DNA of 64,000 nucleotides from Polaribacter sp. L3A8 (GCF_009796785.1 NZ_CP047026.1:2710501-2774500); one strand, 5' to 3'. Positions 17,102 to 25,475 are shown, counted from the first letter of the stretch. Numbers and translations are program-made. Notes: generated by a model not told the origin, from the sequence alone.

Positions 17102-17350
17102 GAAATAAAACTTTACCTGAAAGTTCTATTAAGGTCGATATAATTAGTGAATTTTATCTCGCTTTAAAAAAATTGTAACCAAAACAAAGCCGAAAAGCGT
17201 CTATAAATATATTTTAGAACTTATTTTATTTAAGAAAAATATACCTATTAATTTTCTTTAACATTTTAAAAATACAATTAAAATATCTATTTTTTTGTAT
17301 CTTGCATCAGCACAAAAAATTAAAATTTAAACAAAAAACAATCAAAAAAA

Positions 17351-17821
17351 ATGGGAATTTTTTCATTCATTAAAAATGCAGGAGCAAAAGTTTTCGGCAT
17401 TGGAAAAACTACAGAAGAAGAAAATGCAGACAAATCTGAACAATTAAGAGGAGCTATTGCTGCTCTAGAACTAGAAGTTACAGACTTATCTATTGAGGTA
17501 GATGACGATGCTGTAAAACTTTGGGGAGAAACCGCAGACTTGGCTACAAAAGAAAAAGTAGTTTTAGTAGTAGGTAACACCAATGGTGTAGCATCTGTTG
17601 AAGACAATTTAACAGTGGCAGAAATTGAAGTTATTGAAGAAGCTGCAATGGCACAATTTCATACAGTAGAAAGTGGAGATACTTTAGGTAAAATTGCAAA
17701 AACATATTATGGTAACGCTATGAAATATCCTGTAATTTTTGAAGCAAACAAACCAATGTTATCGCATCCAGATAAAATTTATCCTGGTCAGGTTTTAAGA
17801 ATACCGCCTTTAGTAGACTAA
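17351..17821 (+). CDS. lysM: BON-LysM protein (Kbp/YgaU-like)
   Basis: A 156-residue cytoplasmic-type protein without a signal peptide. A BON domain covers about residues 25-95 (ELEVTDLSIEVDDDAVKLWGE...GVASVEDNL), and a LysM domain covers about 106-153 (FHTVESGDTLGKIAKTYYGN ... IYPGQVLRIPP). The same layout and size occur in E. coli Kbp, a potassium-sensing protein; by homology it may bind K+ and mediate osmotic adaptation. It stands alone: TATCTTGC at 17297-17304 is a near match to the -7 consensus and a strong terminator follows. The LysM domain may bind ligands other than peptidoglycan because no export signal is present. Confidence 0.9.
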   Translation: MGIFSFIKNAGAKVFGIGKTTEEENADKSEQLRGAIAALELEVTDLSIEVDDDAVKLWGETADLATKEKVVLVVGNTNGVASVEDNLTVAEIEVIEEAAMAQFHTVESGDTLGKIAKTYYGNAMKYPVIFEANKPMLSHPDKIYPGQVLRIPPLVD

Positions 17822-17841
17822 CTTAAAAACAATAAAATTTT

Positions 17842-17877
17842 AAAAGAGTTTCAAAATATATTTGAAACTCTTTTTTT
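17842..17877 (+). terminator. Terminator after the BON-LysM gene
   Basis: AAAAGAGTTTCAAA-type arm pairs with TTTGAAACTCTTTT around a 5-base loop, followed by a T run. It starts about 20 bases after the stop codon. Confidence 0.85.
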
Positions 17878-17933
17878 ATGCTCTAAATTAAAATTTATCA
17901 CCAACTTTGCAGGCTAATTTTAGAATTTCAATC

Positions 17934-18836
17934 TTGAAAATAAACCAAAGAACATTAGCATTAATTGCAGTATCTATAGCCACCTTAATTTACGGTCTTA
18001 ATTACACCATAGCTAAAGAAGTAATGCCTTTTTACGTAAAACCCTTCGGTTTTATTTTAATAAGAGTTCTTGGTGCAACTACTATTTTTTGGATTCTTGG
18101 TTTATTTATTAAATCAGAAAAAATAGATAAATCAGATTACAAAACCATTCTCTTAGCGTCCTTTTTTGGTATCGGTGTAAACATGCTTTCCTTTTTTAAA
18201 GGGTTAAGCCTAACAACCCCCATAAGTGCTTCTGTAATGATGGTTACCTCGCCAATTATGGTGTTAATTTTCTCTAGTATACTAATACGTAAAGCAATTG
18301 GTAAACAAAGAATTATAGGCGTTATTATAGGTTTAATAGGTACAATTATACTTATTACATACGGCAACTCATCAGACTCTAACGCTACAAACAGCAATTG
18401 GGGTAATTTCTTGGTTTTTATAAATGCTGCTTCTTATGGCTTGTATTTAGTTATTTCTAAAAAATTAACAGCAAAATACCATCCAATAACTTTAGTAAAG
18501 TGGCTCTATTTAGTAGGCTTACTCATTACAGTTCCTTTTGGGTACCGCGAATTAATGGATGTTAATTGGCACCAGATGCCCACAAATATTTATTGGAATA
18601 TAAGCTTTGTAGTTGTCTTTACTTCTTGTATTACCTATCTCTTTAATCTATACGGTTTATCTAAATTAAAGCCAACTACTGTTAGTGTTTTTATTTATTT
18701 ACAACCTGTAATTGCAACCATTTTTGCATTAATTGTTGGTAGCGACTCTTTAAGCCTTATAAAAATTGGTGCAACCCTACTTATCTTTTCTGGCGTATAT
18801 TTAGTAACCAGACAAGTAGAAAATTCTGTGAAATAA
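17934..18836 (+). CDS. EamA-family (DMT superfamily) transporter
   Basis: A 300-residue inner-membrane transporter with two tandem EamA repeats (about 10-145 and 155-290) and ten predicted helices. Typical pieces are LIYGLNYTIAKEVMPFYVKP at the start and LKPTTVSVFIYLQPVIATIFA in the second repeat. I chose the TTG at 17934 (KINQRTLALIAV follows), which avoids nine extra residues from a TTG at 17907 that lies in likely promoter sequence. Family members export amino acids or other metabolites; the substrate here is unknown. The yicC promoter and gene follow 36 bases downstream on the same strand. Confidence 0.9.
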   Translation: MKINQRTLALIAVSIATLIYGLNYTIAKEVMPFYVKPFGFILIRVLGATTIFWILGLFIKSEKIDKSDYKTILLASFFGIGVNMLSFFKGLSLTTPISASVMMVTSPIMVLIFSSILIRKAIGKQRIIGVIIGLIGTIILITYGNSSDSNATNSNWGNFLVFINAASYGLYLVISKKLTAKYHPITLVKWLYLVGLLITVPFGYRELMDVNWHQMPTNIYWNISFVVVFTSCITYLFNLYGLSKLKPTTVSVFIYLQPVIATIFALIVGSDSLSLIKIGATLLIFSGVYLVTRQVENSVK

Positions 18837-18840
18837 AAAC

Positions 18841-18848
18841 TATATTTG
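18841..18848 (+). promoter_or_regulatory. -7 promoter box for yicC
   Basis: TATATTTG is an exact consensus match, 24 bases before ATG 18873. It could drive yicC-gmk independently of the transporter gene. Confidence 0.6.
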
Positions 18849-18872
18849 CCCTTCATCTAAAATGTTGATTTT

Positions 18873-19739
18873 ATGATTCAATCTATGACTGGTTATGGGA
18901 AGTCTGTATTACAATTACCTACTAAAAAAGTAACCATAGAAATTAAATCTTTAAACAGTAAAAACCTCGATTTAAACGTTCGTATTCCTTCTTATTATAA
19001 AGAGAAAGAATTGGCTGTTCGTAAAAAACTAGCAAGTGCTTTGGTTCGTGGTAAAGTAGATTTTTCAATTTTTGTAGAAATGACTGCGGATGAAACTTCT
19101 ACAACTATTAATCATGGAGTAGTAAAAGAATACATGCAACAACTAAGAAACGTTGTACAAACAGGTACTACAGATGATGTAGAGTTATTAAAGATGGCTG
19201 TAAGAATGCCAGATGCTTTAAAAACAGAACGTGAAGAATTAGATGAAAACGAATGGAACCTTATCAACACAAGTGTTGATGTTGCCATTAAAGATATTGT
19301 ACAATATAGAATTGATGAGGCTGCATCTTTAGAAATAGATTTTAAAGAAAGAATTGCTAATATTAAAACCTATTTAGAAGAAGTAAAAGCTTTAGATGGC
19401 GATAGAGTAGAAAACGTTAAAACCCGTTTAAAAAAGGCTATCGACGATTTAAAAGTAGATACGGATGAAAATCGTTTTGAACAAGAATTGATTTATTATC
19501 TAGAAAAATTAGATATTAACGAAGAAAAAGTTCGTTTGGCAAATCATCTAGATTATTTTTTACAAACAATGGATTCTGAAGATTCTAATGGTAAGAAACT
19601 AGGCTTTATTGTTCAAGAAATGGGACGAGAAATAAACACAACAGGTTCTAAAGCAAATTTTGCACCTATGCAAAAAGCAGTAATTCAAATGAAAAACGAA
19701 TTAGAACAAATTAAAGAGCAAATTTTAAACGTGCTTTAA
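18873..19739 (+). CDS. yicC: YicC/YloC-family endoribonuclease
   Basis: A 288-residue protein with the YicC N-terminal domain (starts MIQSMTGYGKS, family hallmark; about 1-155) and the DUF1732 C-terminal domain (about 205-288, including GKKLGFIVQEMGREINTTGSKA and EQIKEQILNVL). E. coli YicC is an RNA endonuclease linked to stationary-phase survival and small-RNA turnover. The gene is followed by gmk, the common order in Bacteroidota, though here a strong hairpin lies between them. All family motifs are present. Confidence 0.95.
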   Translation: MIQSMTGYGKSVLQLPTKKVTIEIKSLNSKNLDLNVRIPSYYKEKELAVRKKLASALVRGKVDFSIFVEMTADETSTTINHGVVKEYMQQLRNVVQTGTTDDVELLKMAVRMPDALKTEREELDENEWNLINTSVDVAIKDIVQYRIDEAASLEIDFKERIANIKTYLEEVKALDGDRVENVKTRLKKAIDDLKVDTDENRFEQELIYYLEKLDINEEKVRLANHLDYFLQTMDSEDSNGKKLGFIVQEMGREINTTGSKANFAPMQKAVIQMKNELEQIKEQILNVL

Positions 19740-19743
19740 TTAG

Positions 19744-19791
19744 TTTTTGGTTGATGGTTTTTAGTTAGTAGTAAAACCCATCAACCAAAAA
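19744..19791. repeat. Long hairpin between yicC and gmk
   Basis: TTTTGGTTGATGG pairs with CCATCAACCAAAA, extended by flanking T/A pairs, with a loop of about 11-14 bases. It sits inside what is otherwise an operon-like spacing. It may be an attenuator or mRNA-processing site, or a dispersed repeat. Confidence 0.65.
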
Positions 19792-19814
19792 TTAGCAACT
19801 AAAAACAAAATCAT

Positions 19815-20396
19815 ATGTCAGATTTTAAAGGAAAATTATTCGTCTTTTCGGCACCTTCTGGTTCAGGTAAAACTACAATTGTACGTCATTTATTAAAGCA
19901 AGAAAGGTTTAATTTAGAGTTTTCTATTTCAGCTACTTCTAGAGCACCAAGAGGAGAAGAAAAAGACGGTAAAGATTATTATTTTATCAATTTAAGAGAA
20001 TTTAAAGATAAAATTAAAAGTGATGAGTTTTTAGAGTGGGAAGAAGTTTACAGAGATAACTTTTACGGAACTTTAAAAACGGAAGTAGAAAGAATTTGGG
20101 CCTTAAAAAAACATGTTATTTTTGATATTGATGTAGTTGGAGGATTAAGAATTAAACATAAATTCCCAGAAGAAACCTTGTCTGTTTTTGTAAAACCACC
20201 AAGTGTAGATGAATTAAAAATTCGTTTAAAAAAACGATCTACAGAAAGTGAAGACAAAATAAATATGCGTATTGCAAAAGCTTCTGTAGAGTTAGCAACA
20301 GCGCCGCAGTTTGATAAAATTATAAAAAATTATATCCTAGAAGATGCTTTAAAAGAAGCAGAAGAATTAATGAGTATTTTTTTAGGGTTAGAATAG
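19815..20396 (+). CDS. gmk: Guanylate kinase
   Basis: Phosphorylates GMP to GDP with ATP. The 193-residue protein carries the P-loop SAPSGSGKTT (about 12-21), the GMP-binding region with SATSRAPRGEEKDGKDYYFI (about 39-58), and the lid segment RLKKRSTESEDKINMRIAKA (about 137-156). Length is normal. It lies 75 bases after yicC, with a long hairpin in the gap, and 171 bases before nadD. Confidence 0.97.
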   Translation: MSDFKGKLFVFSAPSGSGKTTIVRHLLKQERFNLEFSISATSRAPRGEEKDGKDYYFINLREFKDKIKSDEFLEWEEVYRDNFYGTLKTEVERIWALKKHVIFDIDVVGGLRIKHKFPEETLSVFVKPPSVDELKIRLKKRSTESEDKINMRIAKASVELATAPQFDKIIKNYILEDALKEAEELMSIFLGLE

Positions 20397-20412
20397 AAAC
20401 AAGAGCAGTTTT

Positions 20413-20470
20413 CTAAAAAAACTTCTCGATACAAAATTCTTGAAAAAAAGAATTTCACTCTAAACGGCAA
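20413..20470 (+). repeat. Relic of a dispersed intergenic repeat
   Basis: Contains ACTTCTCGATACAAAATTC followed by a small hairpin (AAATTCTT paired with AAGAATTT) and TTCACTC. From memory, TTCTCGATACAA...CACTC is the core of a repeat widespread between genes of marine flavobacteria. No intact ends are seen. Confidence 0.4.
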
Positions 20471-20567
20471 AGTGTTCATCTATTTAGTTAATACACATTG
20501 TTTGTTTGAATGATTTTTCTGAAGAATGAAGAAAAATAGTATCTAGAACATTTCATTTTTAAAAGAT

Positions 20568-21152
20568 ATGAGTAAAATCGGTTTATATTTTGGCACATTC
20601 AATCCAATTCATATTGGACATTTAATTATTGCCAATCATATGGTAGAAAATTCAGATTTAGACGAAATTTGGATGGTAGTAACCCCTCATAATCCGTTTA
20701 AAAAGAAAAGCTCTTTGCTAGAAAATCATCATCGTTTAGAAATGGTTTACAGAGCAACAGAAAACTACGTAAAAATTAAGCCTTCTAATATTGAGTTTAA
20801 ATTACCACAACCCAATTACACCGTATACACGTTAGCACATATTGCAGAGTTGCACCCAGACAAAGAATTTTGTTTAATTATGGGTGAAGACAATTTAAAA
20901 AGTTTACATAAATGGAAAAATTATGAAACTATTTTAGAGCATCATCATATTTATGTATATCCAAGAATTGCAGAAGGTACCGTAGATCATCAATTTAACA
21001 ATCACTCTAAAATTCATAAAGTAGCTGCACCTATTGTACAAATATCTTCTACCATGATTAGAAAGGGTATAAAAGATCAAAAAAACATACAACCACTCTT
21101 ACCAAAAGAAGTTTGGGAATATGCAGATGAAATGAATTTTTACAGAAAATAA
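20568..21152 (+). CDS. nadD: Nicotinate-nucleotide adenylyltransferase
   Basis: Makes deamido-NAD from nicotinate mononucleotide and ATP. The 194-residue protein begins with the nucleotidyltransferase motif GLYFGTFNPIHIGHLIIANH (about 4-23, containing the HxGH signature) and ends with the second ATP-binding motif ISSTMIRKGI (about 159-168). Length and motif spacing fit NadD. It follows gmk on the same strand after a 171-base gap that holds a repeat relic, so cotranscription is uncertain. Confidence 0.95.
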   Translation: MSKIGLYFGTFNPIHIGHLIIANHMVENSDLDEIWMVVTPHNPFKKKSSLLENHHRLEMVYRATENYVKIKPSNIEFKLPQPNYTVYTLAHIAELHPDKEFCLIMGEDNLKSLHKWKNYETILEHHHIYVYPRIAEGTVDHQFNNHSKIHKVAAPIVQISSTMIRKGIKDQKNIQPLLPKEVWEYADEMNFYRK

Positions 21153-21207
21153 TTAAATTACATTTGTAACGTTAATAAACTGAGTACGTACTGCAAAGGT
21201 TTCATTG

Positions 21208-21215
21208 TATCTTTG
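21208..21215 (+). promoter_or_regulatory. -7 promoter box for the M23-GH3 operon
   Basis: TATCTTTG is an exact consensus match. A possible TTG start at 21213 lies inside it and is therefore excluded, which supports the GTG start at 21237. Confidence 0.6.
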
Positions 21216-21236
21216 TTAAACATAAAATACATTTTT

Positions 21237-22103
21237 GTGGCTAAAAAAAATAAAAAGAAAGGAAAACTTAAAGAAAAACTAACTGACAAGTACAGGTTGG
21301 TTGTTTTAAATGAAGACACTTTTGAAGAGCGTTTTTCATTGAAACTTTCTAGATTAAATGTTTTTGTTTTAGGTGGTTTTTTCTCTATACTACTAATAGC
21401 CGGCACCATTTTATTAATTGCTTTTACTCCCTTAAAAGAATACATACCAGGTTATTCTTCTACCGCTTTAAAAAGAAAAGCTGCCAATTTAACTTTTGAA
21501 GCAGATTCTTTAAAAATTAAATTAGCTATTTTAGAAAACTACACAAAGGCATTAAAACCTGTATTAACAGGTGATATTGAACCAGAAAATATAGATTCTA
21601 TTCAAGTTGAAGCTAGACATCGTTTAATAGATGAAAGTAAATTAGACGCAACAAGAGAAGACTCTATCTTTAGAGAAAAAGTAGATAGTGAAAATCGATT
21701 CTCTATTCAAAAGAATGCACAAAGCAATGTTAAGATAGTCTTTTTTGCCCCTTTAAATGGTAACATATCACAAAATTTTGATGCTACTTCTAAACATTTT
21801 GCTGTAGACATTACCGCAAAAACAGGGAGCCCCATTAAAGCAACTGCAGATGGTACTGTAATTTTTTCTGGATGGACTACAGAAACAGGCTACGTTATTA
21901 TTTTAAAACATGCTAAAGATTATATTTCTGTATACAAACACAATGGAAATTTACTAAAAGAACAAGGAGATTTTGTAAAATCTGGCGAAGTTATAGCTAC
22001 TATAGGTTCTACAGGAGAGTTAACAACAGGACCGCATTTACATTTTGAACTTTGGAGCGGTGGTTATGCCGTAAACCCAACAAATTTTATAGATTTTAAA
22101 TAA
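21237..22103 (+). CDS. M23-family peptidoglycan peptidase with membrane anchor
   Basis: A 288-residue protein starting at GTG 21237 (encoding MAKKNKKKGKLKEKLTDKYR, the usual start in flavobacterial homologues). A basic cytoplasmic tail is followed by one membrane helix (about 43-63), a coiled-coil-like stretch, and the M23 domain (about 180-285). Both zinc motifs are intact: HFAVD and HLHFE. Known role of the family: cutting peptidoglycan cross-links during growth or division. Its stop codon overlaps the start of the GH3-like gene by one base (TAATG), so translation is coupled. Confidence 0.93.
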   Translation: MAKKNKKKGKLKEKLTDKYRLVVLNEDTFEERFSLKLSRLNVFVLGGFFSILLIAGTILLIAFTPLKEYIPGYSSTALKRKAANLTFEADSLKIKLAILENYTKALKPVLTGDIEPENIDSIQVEARHRLIDESKLDATREDSIFREKVDSENRFSIQKNAQSNVKIVFFAPLNGNISQNFDATSKHFAVDITAKTGSPIKATADGTVIFSGWTTETGYVIILKHAKDYISVYKHNGNLLKEQGDFVKSGEVIATIGSTGELTTGPHLHFELWSGGYAVNPTNFIDFK

Positions 22104-23602
22104 TGAGTATCAAATCACTTTTTGCGATTCCGTTTGCTAAAATTGCAACAAAAAAAGTTTATAAATGGGCAAATACCCCTCATAAAACACAAGAAAAAGT
22201 TTTTAAAAACTTACTTTCTAAAGGAAGCAAAACTGCCTTTGGAAAAGATCATAATTTTTCTACAATTACCAATTACCAAGATTTTAAAAGAGAGGTTAAA
22301 GTTACAGATTACGAAGGTTTAAGACCTTATGTAGATAGAATTGTAGCAGGAGAATCTGATGTTCTTTGGACCGGAAAACCACTTTACTTTGCTAAAACTT
22401 CTGGTACAACTTCTGGCGCAAAATACATACCAATTACCAAAGATTCTATGCCTACACACATTAAGGCAGCAAGAAATGCTTTGTTGTTTTATATCGCAGA
22501 AAAAAAAGACGCAAGTTTTGTTGATGGAAAAATGATTTTCTTACAAGGAAGTCCTGTTTTAAGTGATAAAAATGGTGTAAAACTAGGTAGATTAAGCGGA
22601 ATTGTGGCGCATTACGTGCCTCAATATTTATTAAAAAACAGATTGCCAAGTTGGGAAACCAACTGTATAGAAGATTGGGATACCAAAGTAAATGCCATTG
22701 TAGAAGAAACCATTAACGAAGACATGTCTGTAATTAGCGGAATTCCGTCTTGGGTACAAATGTATTTTGAAAAACTAATTGAAAAAACAGGGAAATCGGT
22801 TTCAGAATTGTTCCCTAATTTTAATTTCTTTATTTATGGCGGTGTTAATTTTGAGCCTTATAAAAATAAGTTTGAAAGTTTAATTGGTAAAAAGATAGAT
22901 TATATAGAGTTGTATCCTGCATCAGAAGGGTTTATTGCCTATCAAGATTCTCAGACAGAAAAAGGAATGTTGTTGCAATTAGATTCTGGTATCTTTTATG
23001 AGTTTATTCCTGCGGATGAGTTTTTTAACGAAAACCCAACAAGAATTTCTTTAAAGGATGTAAAAATAGGCGTTAATTATGCTATCATTTTAAATACTAC
23101 TGCAGGTCTTTGGGGTTATAATATTGGTGATACTGTAGAGTTTACATCAACAAAACCTTATCGAATTAAAGTTACCGGTAGAATAAAACATTTTATATCC
23201 GCCTTTGGCGAACATGTTATTGGTAAGGAAGTAGAAAAAGCACTAAACGACTCTATTAAAGGCACAAATATAAACATTAGCGAATTTACAGTAGCACCAC
23301 AAGTAAGCCCAGAAAGTGGTTTACCGTATCACGAATGGTTTATTGAGTTTGAAAACGAACCAGAAGATTTAGAAGCTTTTGCGGCTAAGATTGATGCTTC
23401 TATGCAGGCTCAGAATATTTATTATATCGATTTAATTGAAGGGAAAGTTTTACGTCCTTTGGTGATTAGAAAAGTAAAAAAGGGTGGTTTTCATGAATAT
23501 ATGAAATCTATTGGTAAATTTGGAGGACAAAATAAGATTCCGCAATTATCTGATAACAGAAAAATTGCAGATGTTTTAAATAATTTTTTAATTACAGCAT
23601 AA
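22103..23602 (+). CDS. GH3-family acyl-adenylate-forming enzyme
   Basis: A 499-residue protein of the GH3 (auxin-responsive promoter) family, which uses ATP to activate carboxylic acids and link them to amino acids. Seen: the nucleotide-binding loop FAKTSGTTSGAKYIPIT (about 94-110), the central LYPASEGFIAY block (about 273-283), the later GYNIGDTVEFTSTKPYRIKVTGRIKHFISAFGEH (about 333-366, hinge and ATP contacts). Bacterial members are common in Bacteroidota; their substrates are largely unknown. It is translationally coupled to the M23 gene. A 27-residue membrane peptide gene follows after 15 bases. Confidence 0.93.
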   Translation: MSIKSLFAIPFAKIATKKVYKWANTPHKTQEKVFKNLLSKGSKTAFGKDHNFSTITNYQDFKREVKVTDYEGLRPYVDRIVAGESDVLWTGKPLYFAKTSGTTSGAKYIPITKDSMPTHIKAARNALLFYIAEKKDASFVDGKMIFLQGSPVLSDKNGVKLGRLSGIVAHYVPQYLLKNRLPSWETNCIEDWDTKVNAIVEETINEDMSVISGIPSWVQMYFEKLIEKTGKSVSELFPNFNFFIYGGVNFEPYKNKFESLIGKKIDYIELYPASEGFIAYQDSQTEKGMLLQLDSGIFYEFIPADEFFNENPTRISLKDVKIGVNYAIILNTTAGLWGYNIGDTVEFTSTKPYRIKVTGRIKHFISAFGEHVIGKEVEKALNDSIKGTNINISEFTVAPQVSPESGLPYHEWFIEFENEPEDLEAFAAKIDASMQAQNIYYIDLIEGKVLRPLVIRKVKKGGFHEYMKSIGKFGGQNKIPQLSDNRKIADVLNNFLITA

Positions 23603-23617
23603 CAAAATATACACAAA

Positions 23618-23701
23618 ATGGGAGGAGATTTTTTATTTTTAGGATTGGCAATAGCATTAGTTGTTGTTTATTTTTACAACAAGTTTAGAAACAGAAGATA
23701 A
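23618..23701 (+). CDS. Tiny membrane peptide (27 residues) after the GH3 gene
   Basis: ATG 23618 opens a frame for MGGDFLFLGLAIALVVVYFY followed by NKFRNRR and stop. That is one transmembrane helix with a positively charged C-terminal end, the layout expected of a real small membrane protein. It starts 15 bases after the GH3 stop on the same strand and is followed by a repeat element, so it would be the third cistron of the M23-GH3 unit. I do not know a family for it. The evidence is position, charge distribution and lack of overlap with any other gene. Confidence 0.45.
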   Translation: MGGDFLFLGLAIALVVVYFYNKFRNRR

Positions 23702-23708
23702 TTTTTTT

Positions 23709-23777
23709 GTCATTAAGAAGCATAAAATAATCTGATTATAAAAAATAGATTACTTCTTTATTCTTCCTCGTAATGAC
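23709..23777. repeat. MITE-like palindromic repeat of the GTCATT...AATGAC type
   Basis: The outer ends GTCATTA and TAATGAC are exact inverted repeats. Inside lie GAAG and CTTC, then TAATCT and AGATTA, also inverted, around an AT-rich loop. The order matches the very widespread GTCATTGCGAGG...CCTCGCAATGAC class of intergenic repeats, here AT-shifted. It ends 19 bases before the queD-like start codon. Confidence 0.65.
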
Positions 23778-23796
23778 GGATTCATAAAAAACACAA

Positions 23797-24249
23797 ATGA
23801 GCACAATAAGAATTACCAAACAATTTAACTTTGAAACAGGGCACGCATTATATGGTTATGATGGAAAATGTAAAAATGTACACGGGCACTCTTACAAACT
23901 GTCTGTAACTGTTTCTGGAAAACCAATTAAAGACAATACCAATGTAAAGTTTGGTATGGTGATTGACTTTGGAGATTTAAAAAAAATTGTAAATGAAGAG
24001 GTTGTAGACATCTTTGACCATGCAACTGTTTTTAATAAAAACACACCTCATGTTGAGCTAGCTAAAGAATTGCAAGCAAGAGACCATCATGTTATTTTAG
24101 TAGATTACCAACCAACAAGTGAAATGATGGTGATAGACTTTGCTAAAAAAATTAAAAATAGGTTGCCAGAAAACATCAAACTACATTCTATAAAACTACA
24201 AGAAACAGATTCTAGTTTTGCAGAATGGTTTGCTAGTGAAAACAAATAG
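23797..24249 (+). CDS. queD: 6-carboxytetrahydropterin synthase / 6-pyruvoyltetrahydropterin synthase family
   Basis: A 150-residue tunnel-fold enzyme. The zinc ligands are visible as His16 (FETGHALYG), His29 and His31 (KNVHGHSY), with the catalytic Cys25 just before. The C-terminal Glu region HSIKLQETDSSFAEWF carries the pterin-anchoring Glu. Most bacterial members convert dihydroneopterin triphosphate to 6-carboxytetrahydropterin for queuosine and other 7-deazaguanine compounds; some make pyruvoyl-tetrahydropterin. No other queuosine gene is in the window, so the exact role rests on family membership. A MITE-like repeat occupies most of the upstream gap. Confidence 0.9.
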   Translation: MSTIRITKQFNFETGHALYGYDGKCKNVHGHSYKLSVTVSGKPIKDNTNVKFGMVIDFGDLKKIVNEEVVDIFDHATVFNKNTPHVELAKELQARDHHVILVDYQPTSEMMVIDFAKKIKNRLPENIKLHSIKLQETDSSFAEWFASENK

Positions 24250-24300
24250 TCTGTTTTAAAAAAGTGCTATTTTTTAATAGTAACATTTTAAATTATGCCT

Positions 24301-24308
24301 TATATTTG
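24301..24308 (+). promoter_or_regulatory. -7 promoter box for the lipoprotein gene
   Basis: TATATTTG is an exact consensus match, 18 bases before ATG 24327. It lies downstream of the longer in-frame start at 24264 and so argues against that start. Confidence 0.6.
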
Positions 24309-24326
24309 CCCAAAAATCAAAATATT

Positions 24327-24857
24327 ATGAAATTATTAAAATCATTTTTAATCTTATGTATCGCAGTATCTATTACTAGCTGTAGTAGTGACGATGACAA
24401 TTCTTTTGAGTTATCAGCAGTAAATTTAGCTGGTACTTACAAAATTACAGCTTACAAAGCTGTAGAAACAGAAATAGCAACAGCTTCTAATGGTAATGAA
24501 TCTACACTTTCTACAACCACAAAAACAGGAAGTACTTTTTCAATAGATGTAGCATTAAATGCAAACGGAACTTACAGCATTGGCGGAACTTTATTATTAG
24601 GGTATAAAGCAGATCCAACTCCAAAAGGTGGAGATGAAGATAACGAAATACTAACTTTAGCTTCTAGTGGTAATTACACTTTAAATGCAACAGCTAAAAC
24701 AATTACTCTTACAGTTTCTGAAGACGAAGCTTTTATTGGTGGTACTTTTGAGATTAAATCTTTTAATGAAGATAAAATGGTACTAAAACAAACAGTTGAA
24801 GGAACTGGATCTGTTAGTATTAATAGTGTTACAGACATTACTTTAGAAAGAAATTAA
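24327..24857 (+). CDS. Small lipoprotein, lipocalin-like
   Basis: A 176-residue protein. The lipoprotein signal is MKLLKSFLILCIAVSITSCS (Cys19, followed by an acidic SSDDD linker typical of flavobacterial surface lipoproteins). The rest is a run of short beta strands (LAGTYKITAYKAVET, ANGTYSIGGTL, GNYTLNATAKTITLTVSE, FEIKSFNEDKMVLKQ), which resembles lipocalin-like flavobacterial lipoproteins. No catalytic residues are evident. I chose ATG 24327 because the signal peptide and the promoter box just upstream both fit it. It is monocistronic, with a strong bidirectional terminator behind it. Function unknown, probably surface exposed. Confidence 0.8.
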   Translation: MKLLKSFLILCIAVSITSCSSDDDNSFELSAVNLAGTYKITAYKAVETEIATASNGNESTLSTTTKTGSTFSIDVALNANGTYSIGGTLLLGYKADPTPKGGDEDNEILTLASSGNYTLNATAKTITLTVSEDEAFIGGTFEIKSFNEDKMVLKQTVEGTGSVSINSVTDITLERN

Positions 24858-24877
24858 AAAAGTAAGTAAACTTTAAT

Positions 24878-24909
24878 AAAAAAGGTATCTATTTCTAGAT
24901 ACCTTTTTT
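24878..24909. terminator. Bidirectional terminator between lipoprotein gene and pth
   Basis: AAAAAAGGTATCTA pairs exactly with TAGATACCTTTTTT around the loop TTTC. The two genes converge on it. Confidence 0.9.
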
Positions 24910-25475
24910 TATTTTCCGTTAAAAGTATTCATGGTATTATTTAAGCCTGCAGTACCAAAAGAGGTAATTACTTTAGCTGATGTTGGTAAACGCTCTATCA
25001 ACTCACTAGTTTCTTCTTTACTCCATTCTCCAAGTACAAAATCTACTTGTCTACCTCTACTATAATTACCTCCTACTCCAAATCTAAAACGAGCGTATTG
25101 CTGTGTATTCAATTTTTCTTGAATGTCTTTTAATCCGTTATGTCCGCCAGCAGATCCTTTTGCTTTTAAACGAATTGTACCAAAATCAATATTTATATCA
25201 TCTGTAACTACTAAAATATTTTCTATAGATATATTTTCTTTATCCATCCAATACTTTACCGCCTTTCCACTTAAATTCATAAATGTACTTGGTTTTAGTA
25301 AAATAAAAGTTCTGCCTTTAAATCGAAAGCTAGCTACATCTCCAAGCTTTTCAGTTTCAAAAGTTACGTTGTGTTCTTCTGCCACCTCATCTAGAACCTT
25401 AAAACCAATATTATGACGCGTATTTGTGTACTTATCACCAATATTACCTAAACCAATAATTAAAAATTTCTTCAT
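24909..25475 (-). CDS. pth: Peptidyl-tRNA hydrolase
   Basis: Releases tRNA from peptidyl-tRNA that has dropped off the ribosome. Starting at ATG 25475 the protein has 188 residues, the normal Pth size, and begins MKKFLIIGLGNIGDKYTNTR, followed by HNIGFKVLDE with the catalytic His. Other motifs: PSTFMNLSGKAV and the GSAGGHNGLKDI loop. A longer in-frame ATG at 25538 would add 21 residues, but it lies only 5 bases after a perfect -7 box, so the shorter start is better supported. The gene has its own promoter and shares a terminator with the convergent lipoprotein gene. Confidence 0.94.
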   Translation of the reverse strand: MKKFLIIGLGNIGDKYTNTRHNIGFKVLDEVAEEHNVTFETEKLGDVASFRFKGRTFILLKPSTFMNLSGKAVKYWMDKENISIENILVVTDDINIDFGTIRLKAKGSAGGHNGLKDIQEKLNTQQYARFRFGVGGNYSRGRQVDFVLGEWSKEETSELIERLPTSAKVITSFGTAGLNNTMNTFNGK

